37,528 nt of DNA from an uncultured Collinsella sp. (GCA_902495355.1 CABUWV010000019.1:1-37528); one strand, 5' to 3'. Counted from the first letter of the stretch, positions 1-9,361 are shown. Numbers and translations are program-made. Notes: a model not told the origin generated them from the letters alone.

Positions 1-298
1 ATGAAGTTTATCGCGAGTTCCGCACGAACAGGAGGCCACTTAATGTGGCCTCCGTCGTGAGCAGGACTGTAGAGCAGGAAACTTCATCAGTGCCCGCCCC
101 ACGGGAAACCGGCGGGATGGACCAGTTCAGATGGGGCTTTGATGCATGGGTGGTCTGTTGGTGGGCAAATGGGTATCATACTGTGGTTACTGCGTCGACT
201 CTGTGATGCATGTTTGTACGTTCCCGACGGTCGGTTTGCCAGAAGCGCCCCGTCGGTTGTTCCAGACCCGTTTCGAAGAAAGGAAACCACACGAACCT
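1..298. other. Upstream region of rnj with a hairpin, no supported gene
   Basis: This stretch before the RNase J gene holds no convincing coding region. A 9-bp perfect hairpin lies at 31-53 (arms 31-39 and 45-53, loop TTAAT). It has no T-run on either side, so it may be a weak terminator of a gene lying left of the window or a processing site. A smaller GC hairpin is possible between 93-98 and 111-116. The RNase J frame stays open back to position 146, but those extra residues do not look like the family and have no ribosome binding site. I saw no clear promoter. Confidence 0.5.
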
Positions 299-1969
299 AT
301 GGCAGCTAAAAAATCATCTCCTTTGAAGATCATTCCGCTCGGCGGCCTTGACGGCATCGGCAAGAACATGACGGTCTTCGAATGCGGCGACGACATGGTG
401 CTCGTTGACGCTGGCCTCATGTTCCCCGACGATTCCCAGCCCGGTATTGACCTGGTGCTTCCCGACTACACCTATGTTCTGGAGAACGAGGAGAAGCTCC
501 GCGGTATCGTCGTCACCCACGGCCACGAGGACCACACCGGTTCGCTTCCGTATCTGCTGCAGGACCTCAACAATAAGGTGCCCATCTTCTCGAGCAAGTT
601 GACGCTTGGCTTTATCGAGGGCAAGCTTTCCGAGTTCCGCATCCGTGCACCCAAGTTCCGCGAGGTCAAGGGCGGCAGCCATGTCAACCTCGGCGGCATC
701 TCGCTCGACTTCTTCTCGATGACGCACTCCATCCCCGGCGCTCTGGGCGTGTTCATCCGCACCAATCAGGGCACCGTTATGCACACCGGCGACTTTAAGC
801 TCGACCAGACGCCCATCGATGGCGTCACGCCCGACTATGCCGCTATCAGCCGCTTTGCCAAGCAGGGCATCGACCTACTGCTTTCCGACTCCACCAATGC
901 CACGGTTCCCGGCTTTACCAAGTCCGAGGCCGAGGTTGGTCCCAACCTGCTGCACGCTATCAAGAACGCCCCGGGTCGCGTGTTCGTCGCGTCGTTCTCG
1001 AGCCACATCCATCGCCTGCAGCAGATCTGCGACGCCGCCCGCAAGTGCGGCCGCAAGGTCGTCGTGACCGGACGTTCTATGCTCACCAACACCCGCGTGG
1101 CGCGCGAGCTTGGCTACCTCAACATCGACGATGCCGATATCCTCGATGCCTTCGACATTGATAACCTGCCCGACGACAAGATTGTCGTCATGTGCACCGG
1201 TTCGCAGGGCGAGCCGCTGTCGGCCCTGTCCCGCATGGCCAATGGCGAGCACAAGACGCTTTCCATCCACGAAGGCGATACCGTTATCCTCTCGGCAACT
1301 CCTGTTCCCGGCAATGAGAAAGCCGTCCAGCAGGTCGTCAACAGCCTGGCCAAGCTCGGCTGCGACGTGTGGGATAAGAACCGCGCTCTCGTCCACGTCT
1401 CCGGTCACGGTAGCCAGGAGGAGCTCAAGCTCCTGATGGCCATGGCCAAACCCACGTACTTTATGCCGGTTCACGGTGAGGCCGTGCATCTGCGCGCCCA
1501 TGCCCAGCTGGCCCGCAAGATGGGTCTCAAGGACGATCATATCTTTATCCTCGATAACGGCGACACGCTCGAGATGCGCGGCGGTATCGTCAAGCGCGGT
1601 ACGCCCGTCGAGTCCGGCGTCGTCTACGTCGACGGCCTGCGTATCGGCGATACCGACCCCATTGTCCTGCGCGATCGTCAGAAGCTCGCCAACGACGGTA
1701 TGGTTACCGCTGTTGCCATCGTCTCGCTCAAGCACAAGAAGATCGAGGCCATCGAATTCTCGGGCCGCGGCGTCTCGTTTGCCATCGACGACCAGTTCTC
1801 CGAGGATGCCTCCGCGTCCATCATGAAGACGATAGAGAAGGGCAAGTTCAGCTTTACGAGCAGCGGTTCCGATGCCATTCGCAAGGCCGTGCGCGATTCG
1901 CTCTCTAACTTTATCTGGAGCCGTACGCGCACCCGTCCGATGATTATCCCGGTCGTCATGGAGGTTTAG
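299..1969 (+). CDS. rnj: Ribonuclease J
   Basis: Metallo-beta-lactamase/beta-CASP ribonuclease with endonuclease and 5'-3' exonuclease activity, acting in mRNA turnover and rRNA maturation in the cytoplasm. From the start at 299 it is 556 residues, the usual family length. The N-terminus reads MAAKKSSPLKIIPLGGLDGI, and the metal-binding motif HGHEDH is at residues 74-79. Further along are SDSTN, the beta-CASP region with CTGSQGEP, and the late motifs VSGHGSQEE and PVHGE that complete the active site; a C-terminal domain follows. The start was chosen because homology begins there. The purine-rich stretch GAAAGGAAA lies somewhat far upstream (about 12 nt), and the upstream in-frame ATG at 146 would add 51 residues unlike the family. 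It is followed after 1 nt by ftsK, so the two are probably co-transcribed and translationally coupled. Confidence 0.96.
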   Translation: MAAKKSSPLKIIPLGGLDGIGKNMTVFECGDDMVLVDAGLMFPDDSQPGIDLVLPDYTYVLENEEKLRGIVVTHGHEDHTGSLPYLLQDLNNKVPIFSSKLTLGFIEGKLSEFRIRAPKFREVKGGSHVNLGGISLDFFSMTHSIPGALGVFIRTNQGTVMHTGDFKLDQTPIDGVTPDYAAISRFAKQGIDLLLSDSTNATVPGFTKSEAEVGPNLLHAIKNAPGRVFVASFSSHIHRLQQICDAARKCGRKVVVTGRSMLTNTRVARELGYLNIDDADILDAFDIDNLPDDKIVVMCTGSQGEPLSALSRMANGEHKTLSIHEGDTVILSATPVPGNEKAVQQVVNSLAKLGCDVWDKNRALVHVSGHGSQEELKLLMAMAKPTYFMPVHGEAVHLRAHAQLARKMGLKDDHIFILDNGDTLEMRGGIVKRGTPVESGVVYVDGLRIGDTDPIVLRDRQKLANDGMVTAVAIVSLKHKKIEAIEFSGRGVSFAIDDQFSEDASASIMKTIEKGKFSFTSSGSDAIRKAVRDSLSNFIWSRTRTRPMIIPVVMEV

Positions 1970-1970
1970 T

Positions 1971-4751
1971 TTGGCGCGCGGATCTGCACAAAACGCCAAA
2001 GGCAATAAGGCCAATAACCAACCGGCATCTGCTAAGGGTGCCGGTTCCCATCTGCGTGCCAATAAGGGCCACGAGGCAGACTTCGACGATTTTGAGCCCT
2101 TGGTCGAGCCCTCGGCCAACCGCGATATCGCCGGCGTGGTCATTGCCGTTTTGGCGATCGCGTCCTTCATTGCCGTGATCTCTCCGGCAACAGCGCCCGT
2201 GACGGCTGCGGTTGCCGGTTTCTACCACCTGGGCTTTGGTCTGGGCGCCTATGTGCTGCCGATCGTCATCTTGCTGTTTGCCGCCACGCTCTTTTTGGGT
2301 GAGGACTCGCCGCTCAACGTGCGCTCTGTTGCGGGCGGCGCCGTGGTCTTTATCGCCGTCGTCTCCATTCTTTCGCTGATGGTGCCGGGCACGAGCGATT
2401 CGTGCGACCTTATGTTTACGCCGCAGAACCTTTCCGTGTCGGGCGGCTACATTGGTGCCTTTATCGCAAGTGCCTTGCAAAACGCTCTGGGTAAACCTAT
2501 CGCCATGGTTGTCTTGCTGGGGCTTGTCGTCGTTGGTTTGGTCATTATCGGTTTTTCGGTGGGTGGCGTTTTGCGCTCTGCCCGCGATCGCGCTGCCGAT
2601 TTTGCCGAACGCCGTCGTGCCGATGTCAACGCCAGCCCTTGGGGTGACGACGAAGCCCTGTCGGTGCCCGGCGTTGCCCGTCCGCACCTGAGCATTCTTC
2701 GTCAAAAGGGCTCCGATGCTGCCGTGACCACGGTCATGGGCAACGATGTGGACCCGGTTTTGGACGATGACGACGAGGACGAGGATCCGTTTGTTGACGT
2801 GTCCGATGCCGTGGATGCCGAGCGGGCCAAGACAACGCTGTTGCCGCGCCGCCATGCCAAGAAGGGCAAGGCCACACCCAAGTTGAATACAAGTGAGCCC
2901 GACCCGTCTTGGTCCGATAGCGAGATTGAGCTCACCGAGGGCGATGACGAGGACGACGAGGCTCCGATTGAGACCGCAAAGACAACTTTGCTGCCGCGTC
3001 GCCATGCAAAGCGCGGCCAGGTAACCGGCCAGCTTTCGATGGAAGACGACTCCGATAAGATCGACGAGTCCGTGCCGCCGTTTGCCGTGAATCCCGTCTC
3101 GGCCGCACCTCAGATTCCCGACTTCCTGAAGTATCCCAAGGTTGCCGATGCGCCTGCCACGAGTGCTGTCGAATCGGCTGCGGCTCGTGAGGGGGGAGTG
3201 GACGACGGCGCCGCAGATAACGAGGGCGAAGAAGAGGACGGCCTCAAGCTTCCGCCGCTCGAAATCCTGCATGCCAACCCGCAGTCGGCTTCCGCCGCGT
3301 CTTCGGACAAGGAGCTTGAGCAGACCGCTGAGTCACTGCAATCCACCTTGCTTGAGTTTGGCCGCAGTGCCCGCGTGGTCGGCTGGATCGCCGGCCCCAC
3401 GGTGACGACCTTTAAGCTGCAACCTGGCGAGGGCGAGCGCGTGAGCAAGATTTCGAGCCTCGAGGACGATATCGCGCTTTCGCTCGCTGCCCAGTCGGTA
3501 CGTATCTTTGCCCCGATCCCCGGCACCTCGCTCGTGGGCATCGAGATTCCCAACCGCAAGCGCCAGAACGTCAACCTGGGCGACGTTCTGCCCTATGTGA
3601 AGGGCGGTCCGCTCGAGCTAGCCATTGGTCGCGATGCCGAGGGCACGCCGGTTGTTGCCGATCTCGCCAAGATGCCCCACCTGCTTATTGCCGGTACGAC
3701 CGGTTCTGGTAAGTCGGTGATGATCAATTCCATCATCACGACCTTGCTCATGCGCGCCCTTCCCGAGGACGTTCGCCTGATTATGGTCGACCCCAAGCGC
3801 GTCGAGCTTGCGGGCTATAACGGTCTGCCGCATCTCTATGTGCCCGTGGTGACCGAGCCCAAGCAGGCCGCGAGCGCTCTGCAATGGGCCGTGTCCGAGA
3901 TGGAGCGTCGCCTGAAGGTCTTCGAGCGTCTCAACGTGCGTAAGATCTCGACCTACAACGAAAAGCAGGCCGCCGGCGAGTTTGAGCATTACGACAACCC
4001 GCCGCAAAAGATGCCCTACCTAGTCATTATCATTGACGAGCTCTCTGACCTGATGATGGTCGCCGGTAAGGATGTCGAGGCCTCGATCGTGCGTATTGCA
4101 CAGCTGGGCCGTGCCGCCGGTATTCACCTTATCGTTGCCACGCAGCGCCCCAGCTCCAACGTGGTGACGGGCCTCATCAAGGCCAACATCACCAACCGCA
4201 TCGCCTTTAACGTCGCCACGGGCATTGACTCGCGCGTCATCATCGACCAGATGGGTGCCGAAAAGCTCACCGGTTTGGGCGACATGCTGTTCTCAAAGGT
4301 CGACTGGGGCAAGCCTCGCCGTATCCAGGGCTGCTTTGTCTCGGACGACGAAATCAACGAGATTGTCGAGTTCGTCAAGTCGCAAAGCGAGCCCGACTAC
4401 CACGAGGAGATTCTGTCCGCCGTGGCGCCCGCTTCCATGTCCATGGCTGGTGGCGGCGGCATTGTCCGCACCGGAGTCGCCGAGCCGCAAGACGATGATC
4501 CGCTCATCTGGGAAGCCGCCCATATTGTGGTGGAATCGCAGCTGGGCTCCACATCTGGCCTGCAACGTCGTCTGAAGGTTGGCTATGCGCGCGCCGGGCG
4601 TATTATGGACATGCTGGAAGAAAAGGGTGTCGTCGGCCCGCCCGACGGTTCCAAGCCGCGCGAGGTCCTGTTGGACGAGGAGGGGCTTGCCGCGCTGGAA
4701 TCTGTCGACGCCGAGATGGCACGTGAAGATCGTGAGTTTGGAGGATTCTGA
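1971..4751 (+). CDS. ftsK: DNA translocase FtsK/SpoIIIE
   Basis: Membrane-anchored DNA pump that clears and segregates chromosome termini at the division septum. The 926-residue protein has a hydrophobic N-terminal region with about four membrane segments (residues ~50-200) and a long acidic linker. A RecA-like motor follows, with Walker A GTTGSGKS near residue 574 and Walker B IIIDEL near residue 687, then a C-terminal winged-helix gamma domain (~845-910) that would read KOPS/SRS-type DNA signals. The start is TTG, 1 nt after the rnj stop, with GGAGG at 1960-1964 inside the end of rnj, so translation is coupled. The linker carries two copies of TTLLPRRHAK about 50 residues apart, each in an acidic background, which is unusual and reported separately. 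The stop overlaps the next start by 1 nt. Confidence 0.96.
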   Translation: MARGSAQNAKGNKANNQPASAKGAGSHLRANKGHEADFDDFEPLVEPSANRDIAGVVIAVLAIASFIAVISPATAPVTAAVAGFYHLGFGLGAYVLPIVILLFAATLFLGEDSPLNVRSVAGGAVVFIAVVSILSLMVPGTSDSCDLMFTPQNLSVSGGYIGAFIASALQNALGKPIAMVVLLGLVVVGLVIIGFSVGGVLRSARDRAADFAERRRADVNASPWGDDEALSVPGVARPHLSILRQKGSDAAVTTVMGNDVDPVLDDDDEDEDPFVDVSDAVDAERAKTTLLPRRHAKKGKATPKLNTSEPDPSWSDSEIELTEGDDEDDEAPIETAKTTLLPRRHAKRGQVTGQLSMEDDSDKIDESVPPFAVNPVSAAPQIPDFLKYPKVADAPATSAVESAAAREGGVDDGAADNEGEEEDGLKLPPLEILHANPQSASAASSDKELEQTAESLQSTLLEFGRSARVVGWIAGPTVTTFKLQPGEGERVSKISSLEDDIALSLAAQSVRIFAPIPGTSLVGIEIPNRKRQNVNLGDVLPYVKGGPLELAIGRDAEGTPVVADLAKMPHLLIAGTTGSGKSVMINSIITTLLMRALPEDVRLIMVDPKRVELAGYNGLPHLYVPVVTEPKQAASALQWAVSEMERRLKVFERLNVRKISTYNEKQAAGEFEHYDNPPQKMPYLVIIIDELSDLMMVAGKDVEASIVRIAQLGRAAGIHLIVATQRPSSNVVTGLIKANITNRIAFNVATGIDSRVIIDQMGAEKLTGLGDMLFSKVDWGKPRRIQGCFVSDDEINEIVEFVKSQSEPDYHEEILSAVAPASMSMAGGGGIVRTGVAEPQDDDPLIWEAAHIVVESQLGSTSGLQRRLKVGYARAGRIMDMLEEKGVVGPPDGSKPREVLLDEEGLAALESVDAEMAREDREFGGF

Positions 4752-6262
4752 TGGCTGCACGCTTTGGTGACATGCTGCTCGAGCAGCGTCGCCGAATGGG
4801 CCTTTCCATTCAGCAGGTCACCAACACCATCAAAATCAGGCCGCAGATCATCGAGTTTTTCGAGACCGGTAATTTTGCTTCGATGCCGCCGCGTGGCTAT
4901 GCGCAGGGCATGATTTCGAGCTATGCTCGCTTTTTGGGCCTCAATCCGCGTGAGGTCGTCAATGCCTACTTTGACGACCTGATGGCATACGAACGCGAGA
5001 CGTCGCAGCAGGGCGGTCGTTTCCAGGACGCTGCCGGCTACGTCAATTCGCGTTCCTCGGTCGATAACGGGCGCTTCCTGATGGTTCAGGGCGGTCGTTC
5101 GACCCGCTATGGACAGCGTCCTCAGCAGGCCGGTTATATTACCGAGACGGGTTCGGGCGAGGAGATTCGCTCACAGCGTGACCGGTTCCGCAGTACGCCG
5201 ATGCCCGAGGACCGTGCACTTCCCGCTGCCCGCGGCGTGGCGCGTGACCCTCGTGCCGGCTACGGCGACGGCGGCTATTCCGATCGCGGTTACCGTGGTG
5301 CCTCTACGGGACGCTCTCGCGGTGGCTATGCGGATGCCGATACCACGCAGGTGACGCCGCGTCTTCGCTCTCAATCACAGCCGTATGGCCAGCGCTCTTC
5401 GGCTCCGCGTTCGGGCCAGCGTGGCTATCAAGGCCGCGGTGAACTTGCGCCCCGCTCGGGTCAGCGCAGCCTTCAGGGCCAGGGTGGCTATCGCGGCCGT
5501 TCCGATAGCAATCGTGGTCGTATGCCTCAGGGAGGCGGCCGCAGCAGTTCCAATCGTGGACGCGGCGGATCACGTACTCCTCAAAACAACGGGCTCGATC
5601 CGCGTATCGTCTACGCCGGCATCGGTGCCGTTGCGCTGCTGTTGATTGTGCTCATCGTGGTGCTTCTGCGTGGCTGCGGCTCCTCGGCGCCCGAGGCGAC
5701 GCCTGAGACGCCCGCTGCCACCAAGACAACGAGTAAGAAGTCTTCCAAGAAGACCGAAACGGTCGACGAGGACGAAGACACCGATGAGGCGACGGATGAG
5801 TCGACTGATTCGGACGGCACCAAGACGACGGCCAAGAAGGAAGAGAACGAGGTCACGAAGGTCAAAGTCTCCGTTGCCAAGGGAAAGACCGCGTGGATTG
5901 AGGTCAAGGTCGACGGCAAGTCGGTCTATGGCGCCCAGGCGACTGGCCCCTTTGAGCAGGAGTACACGCCCGAGTCCTCGATCGAGATCACCACGTCCAA
6001 GCCTTCCGATGTCACCGTTACCAAGAACGGTGAAAAGGTCCGTTACGATACCAAGACCTCGGGCGTGGCGCGTGTGACGATCACCGTTCCCAAGAAGGAG
6101 ACGACTGATTCCGAGAATGGTGAAAGTTCTGATGGTACCGACACCACCGATGGTACCGATACCACCGACGGTACCGATGCCCAGTCCACGGATGGCGCCG
6201 ATACCGCAACTGACGGTCAGACGCCCACCGATTCTACCGACTATTCGTACGATAGCTACTAA
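4751..6262 (+). CDS. RodZ-like transmembrane helix-turn-helix protein
   Basis: Bitopic protein of 503 residues resembling RodZ, the cytoskeleton/cell-shape factor that couples a cytoplasmic HTH domain to an extracellular domain. An HTH_25-type domain occupies residues ~1-75 (GDMLLEQRRRMGLSIQQV..., then RGYAQGMISSYARFLGL). A long Arg/Gly/Ser/Gln-rich linker (~100-280) follows, with many RG and RGG steps. One membrane segment lies at ~284-308, and after a Thr/Ser/Lys/Asp-rich spacer comes a beta-rich domain (~375-455) resembling DUF4115. The C-terminus is Asp/Thr repeats built on DGTDTT. The start overlaps the ftsK stop (TGATG). The RodZ assignment rests on architecture; no mreB is present in the window. 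The RG-rich cytosolic linker is not something I know from classical RodZ. Confidence 0.85.
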   Translation: MAARFGDMLLEQRRRMGLSIQQVTNTIKIRPQIIEFFETGNFASMPPRGYAQGMISSYARFLGLNPREVVNAYFDDLMAYERETSQQGGRFQDAAGYVNSRSSVDNGRFLMVQGGRSTRYGQRPQQAGYITETGSGEEIRSQRDRFRSTPMPEDRALPAARGVARDPRAGYGDGGYSDRGYRGASTGRSRGGYADADTTQVTPRLRSQSQPYGQRSSAPRSGQRGYQGRGELAPRSGQRSLQGQGGYRGRSDSNRGRMPQGGGRSSSNRGRGGSRTPQNNGLDPRIVYAGIGAVALLLIVLIVVLLRGCGSSAPEATPETPAATKTTSKKSSKKTETVDEDEDTDEATDESTDSDGTKTTAKKEENEVTKVKVSVAKGKTAWIEVKVDGKSVYGAQATGPFEQEYTPESSIEITTSKPSDVTVTKNGEKVRYDTKTSGVARVTITVPKKETTDSENGESSDGTDTTDGTDTTDGTDAQSTDGADTATDGQTPTDSTDYSYDSY

Positions 6263-6288
6263 GCCGCTCGTACGCGAAAGGAAACATC

Positions 6289-6786
6289 ATGGCTAAAGAT
6301 TCCAGCTTCGACGTCGTGTCCGAGGTCAACATGCAAGAGGTCGACAACGCCTTTCAGCAGACCACGCGCGAGATTTCCCAGCGCTATGACCTTAAGGATT
6401 CCGGCGCCACGATCGAGCTTTCGAAGGGCGACAAGCTCTTTACGATCAACGCCCCGGCCGACTTTGTCTCCAAGCAGATTGTTGACGTGCTGAGCTCCAA
6501 GCTCATCAAGCGCGGCATCGACCTCAAGGCTGTCTCGTGGGATGCTCCGCAGGCGGCATCGGGCGGCACCGTGCGCGTGCTCGGCCATATCGTCGAGGGT
6601 ATCGACCAGGCGACCGCCAAGAAGATCAACAAGGACATCAAGGACCAAAAGCTCAAGGTCAAGGTGACCATCGAAGCCGACAAGCTGCGTGTTTCCTCTG
6701 CTTCGAAGGACGCGTTGCAGACCGTGATCCAGTTTCTGCGCGAGCAGGACTACGGCCAGCCGCTGCAGTTCACCAACTACCGCTAA
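6289..6786 (+). CDS. yajQ: YajQ family nucleotide-binding protein
   Basis: Small cytoplasmic protein of the YajQ/DUF520 family, 165 residues, the normal length. Members bind nucleotides; some bind cyclic di-GMP and act as effectors, but the role in Actinobacteria is unsettled. Family signatures visible are the N-terminal DSSFDVVSEVNMQEVDNA, the central QRYDLKDSGATIE, and the end FLREQDYGQPLQFTNYR. The start has a good ribosome binding site (GAAAGGAAA about 6 nt before ATG). It lies 26 nt after the RodZ-like gene and 27 nt before rimO, so it is probably in the same transcript. Confidence 0.95.
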   Translation: MAKDSSFDVVSEVNMQEVDNAFQQTTREISQRYDLKDSGATIELSKGDKLFTINAPADFVSKQIVDVLSSKLIKRGIDLKAVSWDAPQAASGGTVRVLGHIVEGIDQATAKKINKDIKDQKLKVKVTIEADKLRVSSASKDALQTVIQFLREQDYGQPLQFTNYR

Positions 6787-6813
6787 TATCATTCGAAAGG
6801 ACCGCTCTCCAAC

Positions 6814-8163
6814 ATGGATACACCGTTGGGCTCCGTGCTCTACATCACCCTCGGGTGCGCTAAGAACGAGGTTGACACCGACCGCATGCGTTCTCTTTTG
6901 ACCGCTGCAGGCTACGAGGAAGCATTCGACCCGCAGGATGCCGATATCGCCATCGTCAATACATGCTCGTTCCTTGCCTCCGCAACGTCCGAGAGCATCG
7001 AGACCACGCTCGAGCTCGCCAACGAGGTTCAGGACGGCGTTCGTTCTTGCCCCATCGTCATGTGCGGCTGTGTGCCGTCGCGCTATGGCGACGACCTGCC
7101 TGACGAGCTGCCCGAGGTCGCTGCCTTTGTGAAGGCCGACGAGGAGGACGGCATCGTGGCGATCATCGATGGCGTACTGGGTGTCGAGCGCGAGATCGCA
7201 GCCTATATTCCGCAGGTCAAGCGCACTGTCGAGGGCGCTGTCGCCTACGTCAAGATCTCCGATGGCTGCAATCGTTTTTGCAGCTTCTGCATGATCCCCT
7301 ACATTCGCGGTCGCTATCATTCGCGCAATGCCGAGAGCATTATCTCCGAGGTGCGCGACCTGGTTGCCGGCGGTGTGCGCGAGATCGTGCTGATCGGCCA
7401 GGACACGGGTATTTGGGGCACCGACTTTGCCGACGAGGACGTCGCCGAGGGCTCGCCGCGCAATCTGGCACAGCTGCTGCGTGCCGTCGCTGAGGCCGTG
7501 CGCCCGCACAACGTCTGGGTCCGCGTGCTCTACCTGCAGCCCGAGGGCATGACTGACGAACTCATCGAGACGATACGCGATACGCCCGAGGTGCTGCCCT
7601 ATATCGATATCCCCGTGCAGCACTGCGACGCGCGCATCCTCAAGGCCATGCGTCGCTCCGGTTCGCGCCAGGAGCTCGAGGACCTGTTCCGCGACCTTCG
7701 CGAGCGCATCCCCGGTATCGTGATTCGCTCCACGGCCATGGTCGGCTTCCCGACCGAGACCGACGACGAGTTTCGTGATCTTATCGACTTTATGGACACC
7801 GTCGGCTTTGACTACACGAGCGTCTTTGCCTACTCGCAGGAGGAGGGCAGCCTGGCCGCTAAGATGGAGGGTCAGGTCGACGAAGAGGTCAAGCTCGAGC
7901 GCGCTCAGGAGGCCATGGACCTGGCCGAGTCGCTCGGTTTTGCCGCCACCGCCGCACATGTGGGCGAGCGCGCCCAGGTGATCGTCGACGGTATCGAAGA
8001 AACCGAGGACGGCGCCGAGCTGATCGGCCATGCCTGGTTCCAGGCGCCCGATTCCGATGGCGCGGTGCACTTGGATGCCAGCGAGGCATCTGTGGGCGAT
8101 ATTCTGACTGTCGAGTTTACCGATAGCTTCTGCTATGAGCTTATCGGCCATGTTGTGGAGTAG
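6814..8163 (+). CDS. rimO: Ribosomal protein S12 methylthiotransferase RimO
   Basis: Radical-SAM methylthiotransferase that adds a methylthio group to a conserved aspartate of ribosomal protein S12. The 449-residue protein has the UPF0004 N-terminal domain beginning with TLGCAKNEVDTDRM. The radical-SAM cluster CNRFCSFC has Cys at residues 152, 156 and 159, followed by MIPYIRGRYHSR, and a C-terminal TRAM-like domain ends the protein. RimO rather than MiaB is favoured by the CAKNEVD motif and the FCSFCMIP context; a separate MiaB is encoded further right in this window. It sits 27 nt after yajQ and 9 nt before pgsA. Confidence 0.96.
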   Translation: MDTPLGSVLYITLGCAKNEVDTDRMRSLLTAAGYEEAFDPQDADIAIVNTCSFLASATSESIETTLELANEVQDGVRSCPIVMCGCVPSRYGDDLPDELPEVAAFVKADEEDGIVAIIDGVLGVEREIAAYIPQVKRTVEGAVAYVKISDGCNRFCSFCMIPYIRGRYHSRNAESIISEVRDLVAGGVREIVLIGQDTGIWGTDFADEDVAEGSPRNLAQLLRAVAEAVRPHNVWVRVLYLQPEGMTDELIETIRDTPEVLPYIDIPVQHCDARILKAMRRSGSRQELEDLFRDLRERIPGIVIRSTAMVGFPTETDDEFRDLIDFMDTVGFDYTSVFAYSQEEGSLAAKMEGQVDEEVKLERAQEAMDLAESLGFAATAAHVGERAQVIVDGIEETEDGAELIGHAWFQAPDSDGAVHLDASEASVGDILTVEFTDSFCYELIGHVVE

Positions 8164-8172
8164 GAGAGCATC

Positions 8173-8811
8173 GTGGCAAACGAGAGCAATAAGGAACTGA
8201 CGAGTGTTTGGACGCCGGCCAACATCGTGACGTGCGTTCGCATCGTTTTTATCCCGGTGTTCATGATCGTGTCGGCGCTTTCTCACACGAGTGTTGCCGG
8301 TACGGATTGGAGCACCTTCGACGGCCCGCTCGCCGCCGCTGCCTTCATTCTGTATGTGATCCTGTCGTGCACCGATAAGGTCGACGGTTATCTGGCGCGT
8401 TCGCGCAACGAGATCACCGACTTCGGTAAATTCTTGGACCCCATCGCCGATAAGTTGCTCGTGTTCTCGGCCCTGCTGCTGTTCTTGGATTTTGGTACCG
8501 TAACCGTGTGGTCGGTGTTCATCATCCTGTTCCGTGAGCTGCTGGTGAGCGCCCTTCGCATGGTTGCGAGTGCGGCCGGTGTGGTCGTTGCGGCCGATAA
8601 GCTCGGCAAGTACAAGACGGCGACTACGATGGTTTCCATTTGCGGTTACCTGTGCGTTTTTGCTATGGCCGGCTTGCACCTTGGCCCGGTGGCGCTGACG
8701 CTCGGCATCTACTCGGTGTCGCGCTTCCTGTACGCCGTTGCCGTTGTCCTGACCGTTATCTCGGGCGCCCAGTACTTCTGGAACTGCCGCAAGATCGTCT
8801 TTTCGGTCTAG
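8173..8811 (+). CDS. pgsA: CDP-diacylglycerol-glycerol-3-phosphate 3-phosphatidyltransferase
   Basis: Integral membrane enzyme making phosphatidylglycerol-phosphate from CDP-diacylglycerol and glycerol-3-phosphate. The 212-residue protein has several membrane helices and the CDP-alcohol phosphotransferase motif, seen here as DKVDGYLAR, eight residues, then GKFLDPIAD, with all the catalytic Asp and Gly positions present. The start is GTG, preceded by AGGAGAG at 8162-8168. It lies between rimO and cinA, a placement common for pgsA. A second, more divergent CDP-alcohol phosphatidyltransferase is encoded at 29023-29727, so substrate assignment between the two is by resemblance and position. Confidence 0.93.
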   Translation: MANESNKELTSVWTPANIVTCVRIVFIPVFMIVSALSHTSVAGTDWSTFDGPLAAAAFILYVILSCTDKVDGYLARSRNEITDFGKFLDPIADKLLVFSALLLFLDFGTVTVWSVFIILFRELLVSALRMVASAAGVVVAADKLGKYKTATTMVSICGYLCVFAMAGLHLGPVALTLGIYSVSRFLYAVAVVLTVISGAQYFWNCRKIVFSV

Positions 8812-8823
8812 GTCCTGGTGGGT

Positions 8824-9354
8824 ATGACGGACTCTTTTGAGCAGATTTGCGCACATAACGAGGAGCTGGCGCGTGATATTGTCGAGCGCGCGAGCGCTCG
8901 GGGCGTGACGGTTTCGACGGCTGAGTCGCTGACGGCGGGTATGATCGCCTCGACGATTGCCGATATCCCGGGCGCCTCGGCGGTGCTGCGTGGCGGTGCG
9001 GTGACCTATTGCGATGAGATTAAGCATCGTGTTCTTGGTGTTGAGCAGGAGACGCTCGACCGCTATACCGCGGTGTCGCATCAGACCGCGCGCGAGATGG
9101 CGGTGGGTTCGCTGGAGCTGTACCAGAGCGATATTGCAGTGAGCGCAACGGGTTATGCCGGCCCCGGCGGTGGCACTGAGGACGATCCGGCGGGCACTTT
9201 CTATATTGGCTGGGCGCATCGTTCCGCCGATGGGGGCGTGCCGGTCGTGGACTCTGTGCGCTGCCACTATGAGGGCGACCGTTCGTGTGTTCGTGCCCAT
9301 GCGGTCGCGGAGGCATTGGGGCGCATTGCCCTTGTGCTCAACTCTATGGAATAG
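8824..9354 (+). CDS. cinA: CinA C-terminal family nicotinamide-nucleotide amidase
   Basis: Stand-alone CinA C-terminal (PncC-type) domain of about 176 residues, lacking the N-terminal MoaB-like domain of long CinA proteins. The family hydrolyses nicotinamide mononucleotide to nicotinic acid mononucleotide in the pyridine nucleotide cycle and is often found next to recA. Motifs seen are STAESLTAGMIA near the start, the GGAVTYCDEIKHRVLGV block, and the glycine-rich GPGGGTEDDPAGT loop. ATG 8824 was chosen with AGGTCC about 8 nt upstream; an in-frame GTG at 8818 is possible. It ends just before a strong hairpin and is followed by recA. Confidence 0.92.
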   Translation: MTDSFEQICAHNEELARDIVERASARGVTVSTAESLTAGMIASTIADIPGASAVLRGGAVTYCDEIKHRVLGVEQETLDRYTAVSHQTAREMAVGSLELYQSDIAVSATGYAGPGGGTEDDPAGTFYIGWAHRSADGGVPVVDSVRCHYEGDRSCVRAHAVAEALGRIALVLNSME

Positions 9355-9361
9355 ACATGTT

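Noticed and set aside
146..298. N-terminal extension of RNase J from ATG 146
   Set aside because: The 51 extra residues are unlike the family and lack a ribosome binding site; the family start is at 299.
6259..9300. A 1013-codon open frame on the minus strand, antisense to yajQ, rimO, pgsA and cinA
   Set aside because: It mirrors four well-recognised plus-strand genes and has His/Arg/Asp-rich content typical of GC-rich antisense frames; no domain recognised.
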